Shown here piece after piece: positions 43,036 to 51,998 of a stretch of DNA of 64,000 nucleotides. The translations under genes were made by a program, and so were the position numbers. This DNA is from Nonomuraea jiangxiensis. Its GTDB lineage: Bacteria > Actinomycetota > Actinomycetes > Streptosporangiales > Streptosporangiaceae. The notes under the pieces are model-generated. The model did no database searches. It was not told the DNA's origin and worked only from the letters and a program-made list of their open reading frames with translations. Position 1 is the first letter of the stretch. Every line of letters begins with the position of its first letter. The stretch lies in NCBI RefSeq assembly GCF_900099965.1, contig NZ_FNDJ01000031.1:1-64000 (forward strand), written 5' to 3'.

Positions 43036-44397
43036 TCACCCCTTCCGGTACGCGGCCCCGGGGTGAGTGGGCGGGAGGCGGTGGATGCCGGGGCCGAGCA
43101 GCCGCTCGCGCAGGGTCGAGTCGGCGTACCGTGTGCGGTAGCGGCCCCGGCGCTGCAGTTCGGGCACCACCAGCTCGACGAAGTCCTCCACCGTCCCCGG
43201 GGACAGGTACTGCATGAGATTGAAGCCGCTGGCGCCGGTCTCGTCCGTCCAGCGCTCGATCTCGTCGGCCACCCGCTCCGGCGTGCCGGCCGCGAAGAGC
43301 GCGCCCCCGCCGATCCTGCCGACCGACGCCAGCACGTCGCGTACTCGCAACCCGCGCCCGACCAGCGGGCGCACGGCCCGCTCGGTGAAGTCGCCGCCGC
43401 GGGCCACGATGTCGTCGATCAGCTCCTCCGGATCGTAGGCCGCCAGGTCGATGCCGCTCCCCCGCTGCGCCAGGAACCCCTCCGGCCTGATGTGCCGCTG
43501 CAGGTCGGCCACCTTGGCCTCGGCCTCCGCCTGGGTCCTGCCCACGATGACCGACGCCCCCGGGAATACCTTCACGTGGTCCGGATCGCGGCCCTGCGCG
43601 GCCGCGCGCCGCCGCAGGTCGGCGATCTCGTCGCGGAGCGCCTCCAGGGAGGGCGCGCCGGTGAAGACGGCCTCGGCGTGCCGGGCGGCGAAGTCCTTGC
43701 CGCGCTCGGAGTTCCCGGCCTGGTAGATGACCGGGGTACGTTGCGGCGACGGCTCCGACAGGTGCGGCCCGGCCACCCTGAAGTGCTTGCCGTCGTGGTC
43801 GATGGCGTGCACCTTGGCCGGGTCGGCGTAGACGGCGCGTTCCCGGTCGCGCACCACGGCGTCGTCCTCCCAGCTGCCCTCCCACAACTTGTAGAGGACC
43901 TCCAGGTACTCCTCGGCGATCTCGTACCGCAGGTCGTGCTCGATCTCGTCGTCCAGCCCGAAGTTGCGGGCGGCGCTGCGCAGATAGGAGGTGACGACGT
44001 TCCACGCCACCCGGCCCTTGGTGAGGTGGTCGAGGGTGGACATGCGGCGGGCGTGCGCGAACGGCGGCTCGTACGTGGTGGAGAACGTCACCGCGAACCC
44101 CAGATGCCGCGTCACCGCCGCCATCGCCGGCACCACCAGCAGCGGGTCGTTGGCCGGGATCTGCACGGCCTCCCGGATCGCGGTCTCCGGCCCGCCGCGG
44201 TAGCGGTCGTAGGCGCCGACCACGTCGGCCAGGAAGACGGCGTCGAACAGGCCGCGTTCGAGGAGTCGGGCCAGGTCGGTCCAGTAGTCGAGGTCGGTGT
44301 AGCGGTGGCGGTTGTTGGCGGGGTGGGTCCACAGGCCGTGCTGGATGTGGCCCACGCAGTTCATCTCGAACAGGTTGAAGTGGATGAGGCGGCTCAT
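43036..44397 (-). CDS. NtaA/SnaA/DszA-family FMN-dependent monooxygenase
   Basis: 453 residues of the bacterial-luciferase-like fold, long-type NtaA/DszA subfamily: RLIHFNLFEMNCVGHIQHGLW at the start, YWTDLARLLERGLFDAVFLADVVG, RMSTLDHLTKGRVAWNVVTS, PVIYQAGNSERGKDFAARHAE, and the tail typical of the family (ELQRRGRYRTRY followed by GATLRE-like STLRERLLG). These enzymes use FMNH2 from a separate reductase to oxidise sulfones, sulfonates or chelating amines. It is the last gene of a six-gene operon and overlaps the SfnB-like gene by 4 bp. Confidence 0.88.
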   Translation of the reverse strand: MSRLIHFNLFEMNCVGHIQHGLWTHPANNRHRYTDLDYWTDLARLLERGLFDAVFLADVVGAYDRYRGGPETAIREAVQIPANDPLLVVPAMAAVTRHLGFAVTFSTTYEPPFAHARRMSTLDHLTKGRVAWNVVTSYLRSAARNFGLDDEIEHDLRYEIAEEYLEVLYKLWEGSWEDDAVVRDRERAVYADPAKVHAIDHDGKHFRVAGPHLSEPSPQRTPVIYQAGNSERGKDFAARHAEAVFTGAPSLEALRDEIADLRRRAAAQGRDPDHVKVFPGASVIVGRTQAEAEAKVADLQRHIRPEGFLAQRGSGIDLAAYDPEELIDDIVARGGDFTERAVRPLVGRGLRVRDVLASVGRIGGGALFAAGTPERVADEIERWTDETGASGFNLMQYLSPGTVEDFVELVVPELQRRGRYRTRYADSTLRERLLGPGIHRLPPTHPGAAYRKG

Positions 44398-45566
44398 CGG
44401 GGATGGCTCCTGGGGGCGATGCCGTTGAGGTGGTAGTCGCCGACGTCGTGCACCTTGGCGCGGCGGGGATCGTGGACGGTGTGCGTGCGGGCGTTGCGCC
44501 AGTGGCGGTCGAGGTTGAGCGAGCGCAGGGCGGCGCTGGCCCCGGCGAGCTCGTACCATTCGCTCGTCACCCGGAGCGCCGCCCGGTCGGCCTGGGCGCG
44601 GGCGGCGGCCATCGCGACGGCGGCCTCGTCGATCAGCTCCTCGGTGGGGGTGGCGCGGGCCCGGTCGATGGCGTCGCCCGCGCTCTCCAGCAGCGCCCTG
44701 GCGGCCCGGGTGAGCACGGCCAGCTCGCCGAAGCGCTGGACGACCACGGGGTCCTCGACCACCCGGGCGGCCTCGTTGCCCGGCCACCCGCCCTTGGTGT
44801 AACCGCGCAGGAAGGCGGCGGCCTCGGCGAGCGCCCCTTCGGCGATGCCGGTGTCGATGGCGGCGTGGATGAGCAGGCCGAAGCTGCGGAACGTGCCGAG
44901 CCCGTCCCGCCGGCCCGGCATCACCCGGTCGGCGGGCACGTACACGTCCTCCAGCAGCACCGTCCCGCTGGCCGTCGTGCGCTGGCCGATGCCGTCCCAG
45001 TCGTCCACGACCGTCAGGCCGGGCGCGTCGCGCGGCACGAACGCGGTGTGGTGCAGGTCGTCGGCGTCCAGCGCGATCACCGGAATCCAGTGGGCGAACA
45101 GCGCCCCGGTCGAATAGATCTTGTGTCCCGAGATGAGGAAGCCCCCGTCGTGCGGCCGGAGCCGGGCGCGCTCGCGGGCGCCGCCGGGGCCGCGGGCGTC
45201 CACGGCGGCGTTGCCGAGCCGGCGGCCGCGGAGCACCTCGGCGTAGAAGAACGCCTGCTGCTCGGGGGTGCCGTGCTCCCTTATGGAGTCGACGTACCAG
45301 AAGTGGTTCTGCGGGATCTGCCCGATACTGCCGTCGGCCGCGGACAGCTCCCTGATGACGGCGCCGAGCGTCGCCGTGCGCACGCCCGCGCCGCCGTGCC
45401 CGGCCGGCACGGTGATGCCGAGCAGACCGCTCTCCGACAGCGCCTCGATCTCGGCCACCGGCAGGATCCGCTCGGCATCGCGCCGCGCCGCCCCGCGGGC
45501 GAAGTCGCGGGCCAGCTCGCGCGCCACCTCGACGGCCTCGTCGTCGCTCTTGATCACATGTGCCAT
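44394..45566 (-). CDS. SfnB/DszC-like acyl-CoA-dehydrogenase-fold flavoprotein
   Basis: 390 residues. The acyl-CoA dehydrogenase fold is seen in IPQNHFWYVDSIREHG, GHKIYSTGALFAHWIPVIA, DDWDGIGQRTTASGTVLLEDVYVP and a helical C-terminal domain. The DszC/SfnB pattern (ending ARTHTVHDPRRAKVHDVGDYHLNG) indicates a flavin-dependent monooxygenase acting on sulfur compounds rather than a dehydrogenase of acyl-CoA. SfnB proteins take part in dimethylsulfone/sulfonate use. It starts 1 bp after the ABC ATPase gene in the importer operon. Confidence 0.85.
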   Translation of the reverse strand: MAHVIKSDDEAVEVARELARDFARGAARRDAERILPVAEIEALSESGLLGITVPAGHGGAGVRTATLGAVIRELSAADGSIGQIPQNHFWYVDSIREHGTPEQQAFFYAEVLRGRRLGNAAVDARGPGGARERARLRPHDGGFLISGHKIYSTGALFAHWIPVIALDADDLHHTAFVPRDAPGLTVVDDWDGIGQRTTASGTVLLEDVYVPADRVMPGRRDGLGTFRSFGLLIHAAIDTGIAEGALAEAAAFLRGYTKGGWPGNEAARVVEDPVVVQRFGELAVLTRAARALLESAGDAIDRARATPTEELIDEAAVAMAAARAQADRAALRVTSEWYELAGASAALRSLNLDRHWRNARTHTVHDPRRAKVHDVGDYHLNGIAPRSHPR

Positions 45567-45567
45567 G

Positions 45568-47151
45568 TCACACCGCCGTCAGTCGAGGGATGGCCGCGAC
45601 GAGCTCCCGGGTGTACGGGTGCGCGGGCGTGCGGAAGACCTCCTCGACGGGGCCCTCCTCCACCACCCGGCCGTCCTTCATCACCAGGACCCGGTCGCAG
45701 GCGTGGTGGACCACGCCGAGGTCGTGCGAGATGAACAGGTAGGCCACTCCCGTCTCCCGCTGCACGTCCTCCAGCAGGTCGAGCACCTGCGCCTGGACGG
45801 ACACGTCGAGTGCGGACACCGGCTCGTCGCACACGATCACGGCAGGCTCGGGGGCCAGCGCGCGGGCGATGGCGACGCGCTGCCGCTGCCCGCCGGAGAG
45901 CTGGAGGGGCCGCCGGGAAAGGTGCTCGGGGCTGAGCCCGACGAGTTCGAGCAGTTCGACGGAGCGCTCGCGGCGGCTCCGGCGCGGCACGCCCGCCACC
46001 GACAGGGCCTCGGCCAGCACCTTCGCGACCGTGTAACGCGGGTCGAAGGCGGCCAGGGTGTCCTGGTAGACGGTCTGGATGTCCCGGCGCAGGCGGCGTC
46101 GGGCGGCCCGGTCGAGCCCCGCCCAGCTCTGCCCGTGCACCTCGACGCTGCCGGTGTCCGGGGCGGACAGGCCGAGCGCGATCCTGGCCGTGGTGGTCTT
46201 GCCGGACCCCGACTCGCCGACGATCCCGACCGTCTCGGCCGCCCGCAGCGTGAACGACACGTCCTGTACGGCGATCCGCCCGCCGAACGACTTGCCGATG
46301 CCCTGCGCGCGTACCACCACCTCACCCGGAGGACGGCGGGGCGGGGCGGGCGCCGTGGCGGACAGCCGGGTGCCCTTGGTGTGCTCGGCCGGGATCGCGC
46401 GCAGCAGTTGCTTCGTGTAGTCGTGCTCCGGCGCGCCGAGCACCCGCCCGGTGGGCCCCTGCTCGACAATGACGCCGTCCTTCATGACCGCCACCCGATC
46501 GGCCAGCCTGGCCACCACGGCCAGGTCGTGGCTGATCACCAGCAGGGACCTGTCCCGGCTCTTGAGCTCGGCCAGCAGGTCGAGCACCTGTGCCTGGACG
46601 GTGACGTCCAGCGCGGTGGTGGGCTCGTCGGCGATGACCAGCTCGGGGTCGGCCGCGATGGCGGCGGCGATCAGCGCCCGCTGCCTGAGCCCGCCGGACA
46701 GCTCGTGCGGGAGTTGCCCGGCACGCAGCTCCGGCTCGGGCACGCCGACCGAGGCGAGCAGTTCGGCCACGCGGGCCCGCCGGGCGGCGCCGGTCAGGCC
46801 GGTGTGCGTGGCGAGGACCTCGGCGATCTCCTTGCCGACCGGGCGCAGCGGATCGAGGGACACCAGGGCGTCCTGGAGCACGAACCCGATCCGGCCGCCG
46901 CGCACCTTCCGCCAGCCGCGCTCGCGCAGCGCGGTCAGGTCCTGTCCGTCGAAGGCCAGCTCGCCGGCGGCGATCCGGGCGCCGCCGCCGGTGAGACCCA
47001 CGAGGGTGCGGGCGGTGACGCTCTTGCCCGAGCCCGACTCGCCGACCAGCGCCAGGCACTCGCCACGCGCGATCTCGAACGAGATCCCGCGCACGACCTC
47101 GGCCGCGCCGAACGCGACCCGCAGGTTCTCCACCGTGACCATCGGCTTCAC
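45568..47151 (-). CDS. Fused duplicate ATP-binding protein of a peptide/nickel-family ABC importer
   Basis: 527 residues with two complete ABC domains, equivalent to DppD and DppF joined. First domain: LVGESGSGKSVTARTL, LSGGLRQRALIAAAI, LVIADEPTTALDVT. Second: IVGESGSGKTTTARIAL, LSGGQRQRVAIARAL, VIVCDEPVSALDVS, each followed by an oligopeptide-type HPYTREL or HDYTKQL tail. GTG 47151 overlaps the permease stop (GTGA). It drives import by the two preceding permeases; context suggests a sulfur compound as substrate. Confidence 0.92.
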   Translation of the reverse strand: MKPMVTVENLRVAFGAAEVVRGISFEIARGECLALVGESGSGKSVTARTLVGLTGGGARIAAGELAFDGQDLTALRERGWRKVRGGRIGFVLQDALVSLDPLRPVGKEIAEVLATHTGLTGAARRARVAELLASVGVPEPELRAGQLPHELSGGLRQRALIAAAIAADPELVIADEPTTALDVTVQAQVLDLLAELKSRDRSLLVISHDLAVVARLADRVAVMKDGVIVEQGPTGRVLGAPEHDYTKQLLRAIPAEHTKGTRLSATAPAPPRRPPGEVVVRAQGIGKSFGGRIAVQDVSFTLRAAETVGIVGESGSGKTTTARIALGLSAPDTGSVEVHGQSWAGLDRAARRRLRRDIQTVYQDTLAAFDPRYTVAKVLAEALSVAGVPRRSRRERSVELLELVGLSPEHLSRRPLQLSGGQRQRVAIARALAPEPAVIVCDEPVSALDVSVQAQVLDLLEDVQRETGVAYLFISHDLGVVHHACDRVLVMKDGRVVEEGPVEEVFRTPAHPYTRELVAAIPRLTAV

Positions 47152-47960
47152 CACGAGGTCCTCCCCTCTGATCGCAATCTGAGCGCCCGGCCGACGACGG
47201 TCACGCTGATCACCGTGAGCGTGATCGCCGCGCCCGGGAACACGCCGTACCACCAGGCGCGCGAGATGAAGTTGCGGGCGGTCGACAACATCGAGCCCCA
47301 TTCGGGCTCGGGCGGCGGCGTGCCGAGCCCGAGGAAGCTCAGCGCCGAGCCCGCCACCAGGGCCGTGCCGACGCCGATCGTGGCGAGCACCAGCACCGGT
47401 TTGACGGCGTTCGGCAGGACGTGCCGCAGTATCACCCGCCGTCCCGGCAGGCCGAGCGCGTGCGCCGCCTCCACGTAGCTCGACCTGCGGACGGCCAGCG
47501 TCTGGGCGCGGACGAGACGGGCGTAGCCGGGGATGTTGGCCACGCCGATCGCGAGCACCGCGTTGGCCGTCCCGCCGCCCGCCACGGTGATGACGACCAG
47601 GGCCAGCAGCAGCTCGGGGAAGGCCAGACCGATGTCCGACAGGCGCATGATGACGTTCTCGACGACGCGGTTGCCGAGCCCGGCGGCGAGGCCGAGCAGG
47701 CCGCCGAACACCAGGGCGATGGCGATCGCGCCGAAGCCCAGCAGCAGCGACGTACGGGTGCCGTACACGATCCTGGCCAGCACGTCCCTGCCGTTCTCGT
47801 CGGTGCCGAGCGGGTGGGCCGCGCTGGGCGGCCGCAGCGTCTGGGCGCTGTCCACGGCCAGCGGATCCTGGGCGGACAGGAGATGGGGGGCGACGGCGGC
47901 CAGTACGAGCACCGCCAGCACGGCCACCGCGAGCCAGAGGCCGGGTCCCGGGCGTTTCAC
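47148..47960 (-). CDS. Peptide/nickel-family ABC transporter permease 2 (DppC-like)
   Basis: 270 residues from GTG 47960 with about six membrane helices. DppC-type features: HPLGTDENGRDVLARIVYGTRTSLL near residue 50 and the EAA loop YVEAAHALGLPGRRVILRHVLPNAVKP. It overlaps the neighbouring genes by 4 bp at both ends, so translation is coupled. It pairs with the DppB-like permease to form the channel. Confidence 0.92.
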   Translation of the reverse strand: MKRPGPGLWLAVAVLAVLVLAAVAPHLLSAQDPLAVDSAQTLRPPSAAHPLGTDENGRDVLARIVYGTRTSLLLGFGAIAIALVFGGLLGLAAGLGNRVVENVIMRLSDIGLAFPELLLALVVITVAGGGTANAVLAIGVANIPGYARLVRAQTLAVRRSSYVEAAHALGLPGRRVILRHVLPNAVKPVLVLATIGVGTALVAGSALSFLGLGTPPPEPEWGSMLSTARNFISRAWWYGVFPGAAITLTVISVTVVGRALRLRSEGRTSW

Positions 47961-48886
47961 GCGGCCTCCTTCAGCCGGGGGTCGACGACGCGGTAGAGCA
48001 GGTCCACGACGAGGTTGACCAGCACGTACACGAGGGCCGACAGCAGCACGACGCCGAGCACGACGGGCAGGTCCTTGGCGTTGACGGCGGCGACCAGCAG
48101 ACGGCCGATGCCCTGCCGGGTGAACAGCGTCTCGGTGATGACCGCGCCGCCGAGCAGCGCGCCCACCCAGTAGCCGCTCATGGTGACCAGCGGCAGCAGG
48201 GCGTGCCTGAGCGCGTGCCGCACCCGTACGGTCGTGTCGGCCAGCCCGCGGCTGCGGGCGCTGACGATGAACGGCTCGTCCAGCACCTCCTCCAGCGCCT
48301 CGCGCAGCACGTGGCCGAGCACGCCCGCGATCGGCAGGGCCAGCGCCAACGCGGGCAGCACCAGCGAGGCGAGCCCGTGGCTGCCGGTCGCGGGCAGCAG
48401 CCGCAGCCCGAAGGAGAACACGGTCAGCAGCACGATCCCCAGCCAGAACGCCGGGGTCGAGGCCACCAGCAGCTCCGCGCCCGCGGCCAGGCCGCGGATC
48501 CAGCGGCGGCGCCCGGCCGTGGCCAGCGCGACGGCCACGGCCAGCACCAGCCCGGTGACGGCGGCGGCCAGCGCCAGCTCCATCGTGGCCCACGCCTGCT
48601 CGCCGATGGCCTGGGTGACCGGCGTGTGCAGGCGGTAGGAGGTGCCGAAGTCGCCGCGTACGATCCGCCACAGGTGGCCGGCGTACTGCTCGTACCAGGG
48701 CCGGTCCAGGCCGTACTCGGCGGTGATCTGGGCCAGGACCTCGGGGGTGGGGGCGGCGCCCTCGCCGCCGACGACGGCCTCGGCGGGGTCGCCGGGCGTG
48801 AAGTGCAGCACGAGGAACGTCAGCGTGGCCGCGCCCCACAGCACACCGGCCCCCGCCAGCAGCCGCCACGCGATGAACCTGATCAT
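47957..48886 (-). CDS. Peptide/nickel-family ABC transporter permease 1 (DppB-like)
   Basis: 309 residues. The N-terminal helix and loop are those of DppB (FIAWRLLAGAGVLWGAATLTFLVLHFTPGDPA, then YGLDRPWYEQYAGHLWRIVRGDFGTSYR). The central EAA loop reads FIVSARSRGLADTTVRVRHALRHALLP. About six helices. ATG 48886 overlaps the stop of the binding-protein gene (ATGA). Confidence 0.92.
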   Translation of the reverse strand: MIRFIAWRLLAGAGVLWGAATLTFLVLHFTPGDPAEAVVGGEGAAPTPEVLAQITAEYGLDRPWYEQYAGHLWRIVRGDFGTSYRLHTPVTQAIGEQAWATMELALAAAVTGLVLAVAVALATAGRRRWIRGLAAGAELLVASTPAFWLGIVLLTVFSFGLRLLPATGSHGLASLVLPALALALPIAGVLGHVLREALEEVLDEPFIVSARSRGLADTTVRVRHALRHALLPLVTMSGYWVGALLGGAVITETLFTRQGIGRLLVAAVNAKDLPVVLGVVLLSALVYVLVNLVVDLLYRVVDPRLKEAA

Positions 48887-50502
48887 TGCTCCAGCCACGT
48901 GTCGTAGAAGTACGGCGAGGGGTAGGCCGGGGTGAAGGTCAGGTCGCGCACCTTCTTCTGGTAGGCCACCGGCCGAGGGTCGTCGTAGAACGGGATGGCG
49001 GGGGCGAGTTCGAGCAGCCTGGCCTGCGCCTGGTTGTAGAGCTTGGCCGGGTTCTCCCCCTGCCGGGCTCGTTCCAGCAGGTCGTCCAGCTGGGCGTCGC
49101 GCAGGCGGGCGACGTTCTGGCCGCGGCGCTTGTCGGTGGTGATGTTCTCGGAGGAATACTGGATCCACAGCACGTCGGCCGTGTTGGTGGCCCACAGGCC
49201 GGAGCTCATGTCGTAGTCGCCCTTGTTCGAGCGGTCGGTGAGCTCCTGCTCGGGCGGCGTCTGGAGCTGGATGTCCAGGCCGATCTTCCGGGCCGCGGCC
49301 TGGGTCTGGACGGCGATCTGCATGCGCTGGGCGGGGAAGTTCGCGGCGATCGGGAAGTACGCGACCAGCCGCTTACCGTCCTTGGTCCGGATGCCGTCCT
49401 TGTCGCGGCCGGTCCAGCCCGCCTCGTCGAGCAGCCCGCCGGCCTTGGCCGGGTCGTAGGCGATGCTGCCTTCGAGCGCGGCGGCGTAGCCGGGGGTGGA
49501 GGAGGTGACGAAACCCTGGGCGACGTCGTACTGGCCGAACGAGACGCCCTTGATGATGGACTCGCGGTCCACGGCGGCCAGCAGCGCCTGGCGCACCTTG
49601 ACGTCGTCGAACGGCGGGCGCGAGGTGTTCAGCCAGAACGACATCGGGTGGCCCGGCCTGATCGCGCTGAGGAAGCCCAGCTCCGGGTTGGCCTTGACGT
49701 CCTCCACGTTCTGCGGCGGGGTGAAGTCGATGGCGTCCACCTCGCCGGAGGCCAGCGCGTTGTAGCGGGTGGCGTCCTCGGCGAGGAAGCGGATCTCCAG
49801 CTTGTCGAGGTAGGCGGGGCCGGTGTGCTTGGCGCCCTTCGGGCCCCAGTTGTAGTCGGGGTTGCGGTGGTAGGTGATGCTCTGCCCCTTGGTCCACTTG
49901 TCGAAGATGAACGGGCCCGAGCCGATCGGGTGCTCGCAGATGGTCTGCGGCGCCTCCTTGATCTGCTTCGGGGAGATCATCCCGAGGTAGCCCTGGGAGA
50001 GGATGTCCAGGAACGGCTTGTACGGCGACGACAGCCGCACTTCGAGCGTGTACTCGTCGACGACCTTGCTGTCCTCGTAGGGCGCGATGTACGCGGCGGC
50101 CAGCGGTGACTTGGTCGCCGGGTCCTTCATGTGCTCGAAGTTGAGCTTCAGTGCCTCGGCGTTCCAGACCGCTCCATCATGAAATTTCACTCCATGGCGG
50201 AGCTTGAACGTATATGTCAGACCGTCGTCGGAAACGTTCCAGCTGTCGGCGAGCCAGGGCTCGATCGTCCCGTCGGCGTCGAACCACACCAGCGAATCGG
50301 CCACCGGCACGGTCGCCACGGGACCGTCGGAGCTGGCGTTGCCGTGCGGGTCGAGGCAGGGCGGCTCCTGCCCGTTCTCGCCCAGCACCAGCGTGCCTCC
50401 GGCCTTGGGGGCGCCGCCGCCCGGTGAGGACGCGCCGGTCGAGCCGCAGCCGGCCAGCAGGGTCGCGGCGGTGAGGAGGAGGGCCAGGGTCTTCTTGGTC
50501 AT
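48883..50502 (-). CDS. Peptide/nickel-family ABC substrate-binding lipoprotein
   Basis: 539 residues. Lipoprotein signal MTKKTLALLLTAATLLAGC with lipobox LAGC. The extracytoplasmic family 5 solute-binding fold is clear: GTLVLGENGQEPPCLDPHG, LADSWNVSDDGLTYTFKLRHGVKFHDG, IGSGPFIFDKWTKGQSITYHRNPDY, then DDVKVRQALLAAVDRESIIKG. Members of this family that neighbour flavin monooxygenases probably bind sulfur-containing compounds rather than peptides. First gene of the six-gene operon 50502-43036, in which most junctions overlap by 4 bp. Confidence 0.9.
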   Translation of the reverse strand: MTKKTLALLLTAATLLAGCGSTGASSPGGGAPKAGGTLVLGENGQEPPCLDPHGNASSDGPVATVPVADSLVWFDADGTIEPWLADSWNVSDDGLTYTFKLRHGVKFHDGAVWNAEALKLNFEHMKDPATKSPLAAAYIAPYEDSKVVDEYTLEVRLSSPYKPFLDILSQGYLGMISPKQIKEAPQTICEHPIGSGPFIFDKWTKGQSITYHRNPDYNWGPKGAKHTGPAYLDKLEIRFLAEDATRYNALASGEVDAIDFTPPQNVEDVKANPELGFLSAIRPGHPMSFWLNTSRPPFDDVKVRQALLAAVDRESIIKGVSFGQYDVAQGFVTSSTPGYAAALEGSIAYDPAKAGGLLDEAGWTGRDKDGIRTKDGKRLVAYFPIAANFPAQRMQIAVQTQAAARKIGLDIQLQTPPEQELTDRSNKGDYDMSSGLWATNTADVLWIQYSSENITTDKRRGQNVARLRDAQLDDLLERARQGENPAKLYNQAQARLLELAPAIPFYDDPRPVAYQKKVRDLTFTPAYPSPYFYDTWLEQ

Positions 50503-50561
50503 GGCGTGCCCATCCGGGGGTCGTGGAATCACAGAAACACGTCCTCGCAAACCAGATATTG

Positions 50562-50578
50562 CCTACCTGCATTGCAGG
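50562..50578. promoter_or_regulatory. CCTA-N9-CAGG operator-like element between the importer operon and ssuD
   Basis: CCTA (50562-50565) and CAGG (50575-50578) flank 9 bp. Read on the minus strand this is CCTG-N9-TAGG, one mismatch from the palindromes before ssuA and carbonic anhydrase. It sits 60 bp upstream of the importer operon and 125 bp upstream of the SsuD-like gene. Confidence 0.4.
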
Positions 50579-50622
50579 GATTACGGTAAACCATAACGTA
50601 ACACGCAGAACGGACGAAACCT

Positions 50623-50688
50623 ATGACCGATGTGATCGCGGACGACGCCGAGGCGCCGGCCCGCGAGCCACGCCACGGCCTGCTCTGA
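50623..50688 (+). CDS. Possible short upstream peptide before the SsuD-like gene
   Basis: A 21-codon frame from ATG 50623 (MTDVIADDAEAPAREPRHGL...) with G/C-ending codons. It ends 14 bp before the SsuD-like start and overlaps part of the ssuD ribosome-binding region. It lacks a Shine-Dalgarno site and has no cysteine. It could be a regulatory upstream ORF or chance. Confidence 0.3.
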   Translation: MTDVIADDAEAPAREPRHGLL

Positions 50689-50702
50689 AGGGAAGCTCAC
50701 CC

Positions 50703-51857
50703 ATGACCTTGACCTTCCACTGGTTTCTGCCCACCTACGGTGACAGCCGCGATGTCGTGGGCGGCGGCCACGGGCTGCCCCCGGGCTCGGCGGGCGGCGC
50801 CCGGCCGGCCACGCTGCCGTACCTGCGGCAGATCGTGCACGCGGCCGAGCAGCTCGGTTTCGTCGGCGCGCTCACGCCCACCGGCGCGTGGTGCGAGGAC
50901 GCCTGGCTGACGACCGCGATGCTGGCGGACACGACGGAGCGGCTGAAGTTCCTGGTGGCGTTCCGGCCCGGGCTGGTCTCCCCCACGCTGGCGGCGCAGA
51001 TGGCGGCCACGTACCAGCGGCATTCGCGCGGGCGGCTGCTGCTCAACGTGGTGACCGGCGGGGAGAGCCACGAGCAGCGGGCGTACGGGGACTTCCTGGA
51101 CAAGGACCAGCGCTACGCCCGTACCGACGAGTTCCTGCACATCGTGCGCGCGCTGTGGCGCGGGGAGACGGTTTCCTTCACCGGGGAGCACCTCCAGGTG
51201 GAGGACGCGCGGCTCAACCGGGTGCCGGACCCGGTGCCGGACGTCTACTTCGGCGGCTCCTCACCGGCGGCCGGGCGGGTGGCTGCGCGGCACGTGGACG
51301 CGTACCTGACCTGGGGCGAGCCGCCCGCCGCGGTCGCCGAGAAGCTCGCCTGGGTGAACGGCCTGGCCGCCGCGGAGGGGCGCACCCTCCGGCAGGGGAT
51401 CCGGCTGCACGTCATCTCCAGGGACACCGCCGAGCAGGCGTGGGCCCAGGCCCGCAGGCTGCTGGACGGGATCGACCCGGACACGGTGGCCAAGGTGCAG
51501 GCAGGGCTGGCCCGCAGCGAGTCGGAGGGCCAGAAACGCATGCTCGCCCTGCACGGCGGGCGCCGCGACGACCTGGAGATCTATCCCAACCTCTGGGCCG
51601 GCGTGGGGCTGGTGCGCGGCGGGGCCGGCACGGCGCTGGTGGGCAGCCACGCCGAGGTGGCCGACCGCATCGAGGAGTATCACGGGCTCGGGATCACGGA
51701 GTTCATCCTGTCCGGGCATCCGCACGTGGAGGAGGCGTACTGGTTCGGCGAGGGGGTGCTGCCCATCCTGCGCGAGCGCGGCCTGTGGCGGCACCCCGCG
51801 GAGCCCGCCGACTCGGGGCCGGCGGGAATCCCGTTCGCCACGTCGGGAGCCCGCTGA
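50703..51857 (+). CDS. ssuD: SsuD-type FMN-dependent alkanesulfonate monooxygenase
   Basis: 384 residues, the usual SsuD length. Family motifs: FHWFLPTYGDSRDVVGGGHG at the start, YLRQIVHAAEQLGFVGALTPTG, RLKFLVAFRPGLVSPTLAAQMAATYQR, LNVVTGG, YFGGSSPAAGRVAARHVDAYLTWGEP and a VGSHAEVADRIEEYHGLGITEFILSGHPHVEEAY tail. It uses FMNH2 and O2 to release sulfite from alkanesulfonates; the flavin reductase at 54242 is a plausible partner. ATG 50703 has GAAGGGAAG upstream. Divergent from the importer operon. Confidence 0.93.
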   Translation: MTLTFHWFLPTYGDSRDVVGGGHGLPPGSAGGARPATLPYLRQIVHAAEQLGFVGALTPTGAWCEDAWLTTAMLADTTERLKFLVAFRPGLVSPTLAAQMAATYQRHSRGRLLLNVVTGGESHEQRAYGDFLDKDQRYARTDEFLHIVRALWRGETVSFTGEHLQVEDARLNRVPDPVPDVYFGGSSPAAGRVAARHVDAYLTWGEPPAAVAEKLAWVNGLAAAEGRTLRQGIRLHVISRDTAEQAWAQARRLLDGIDPDTVAKVQAGLARSESEGQKRMLALHGGRRDDLEIYPNLWAGVGLVRGGAGTALVGSHAEVADRIEEYHGLGITEFILSGHPHVEEAYWFGEGVLPILRERGLWRHPAEPADSGPAGIPFATSGAR

Positions 51858-51998
51858 CCGGCCGCTCCAGGTCGTACGGCGGCGCGCCGGGACGCGACCC
51901 CTCGATCCCGGCCCGCCGCCTCTCCGGCAGCACCGCGACCCGGGCCAGGCTGCCGGGTGCCGGCCCTCGCCGTCCGGCGCCACGGCGAGGGTGCGAGG

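Noticed and set aside
51870..51998. Minus-strand fragment reading LARVAVLPERRRAGI, similar to motif A of GNAT acetyltransferases
   Set aside because: Only about 15 residues resemble the motif, and the flanks do not continue the fold in any frame. It may be a remnant but is too short to list as a feature.
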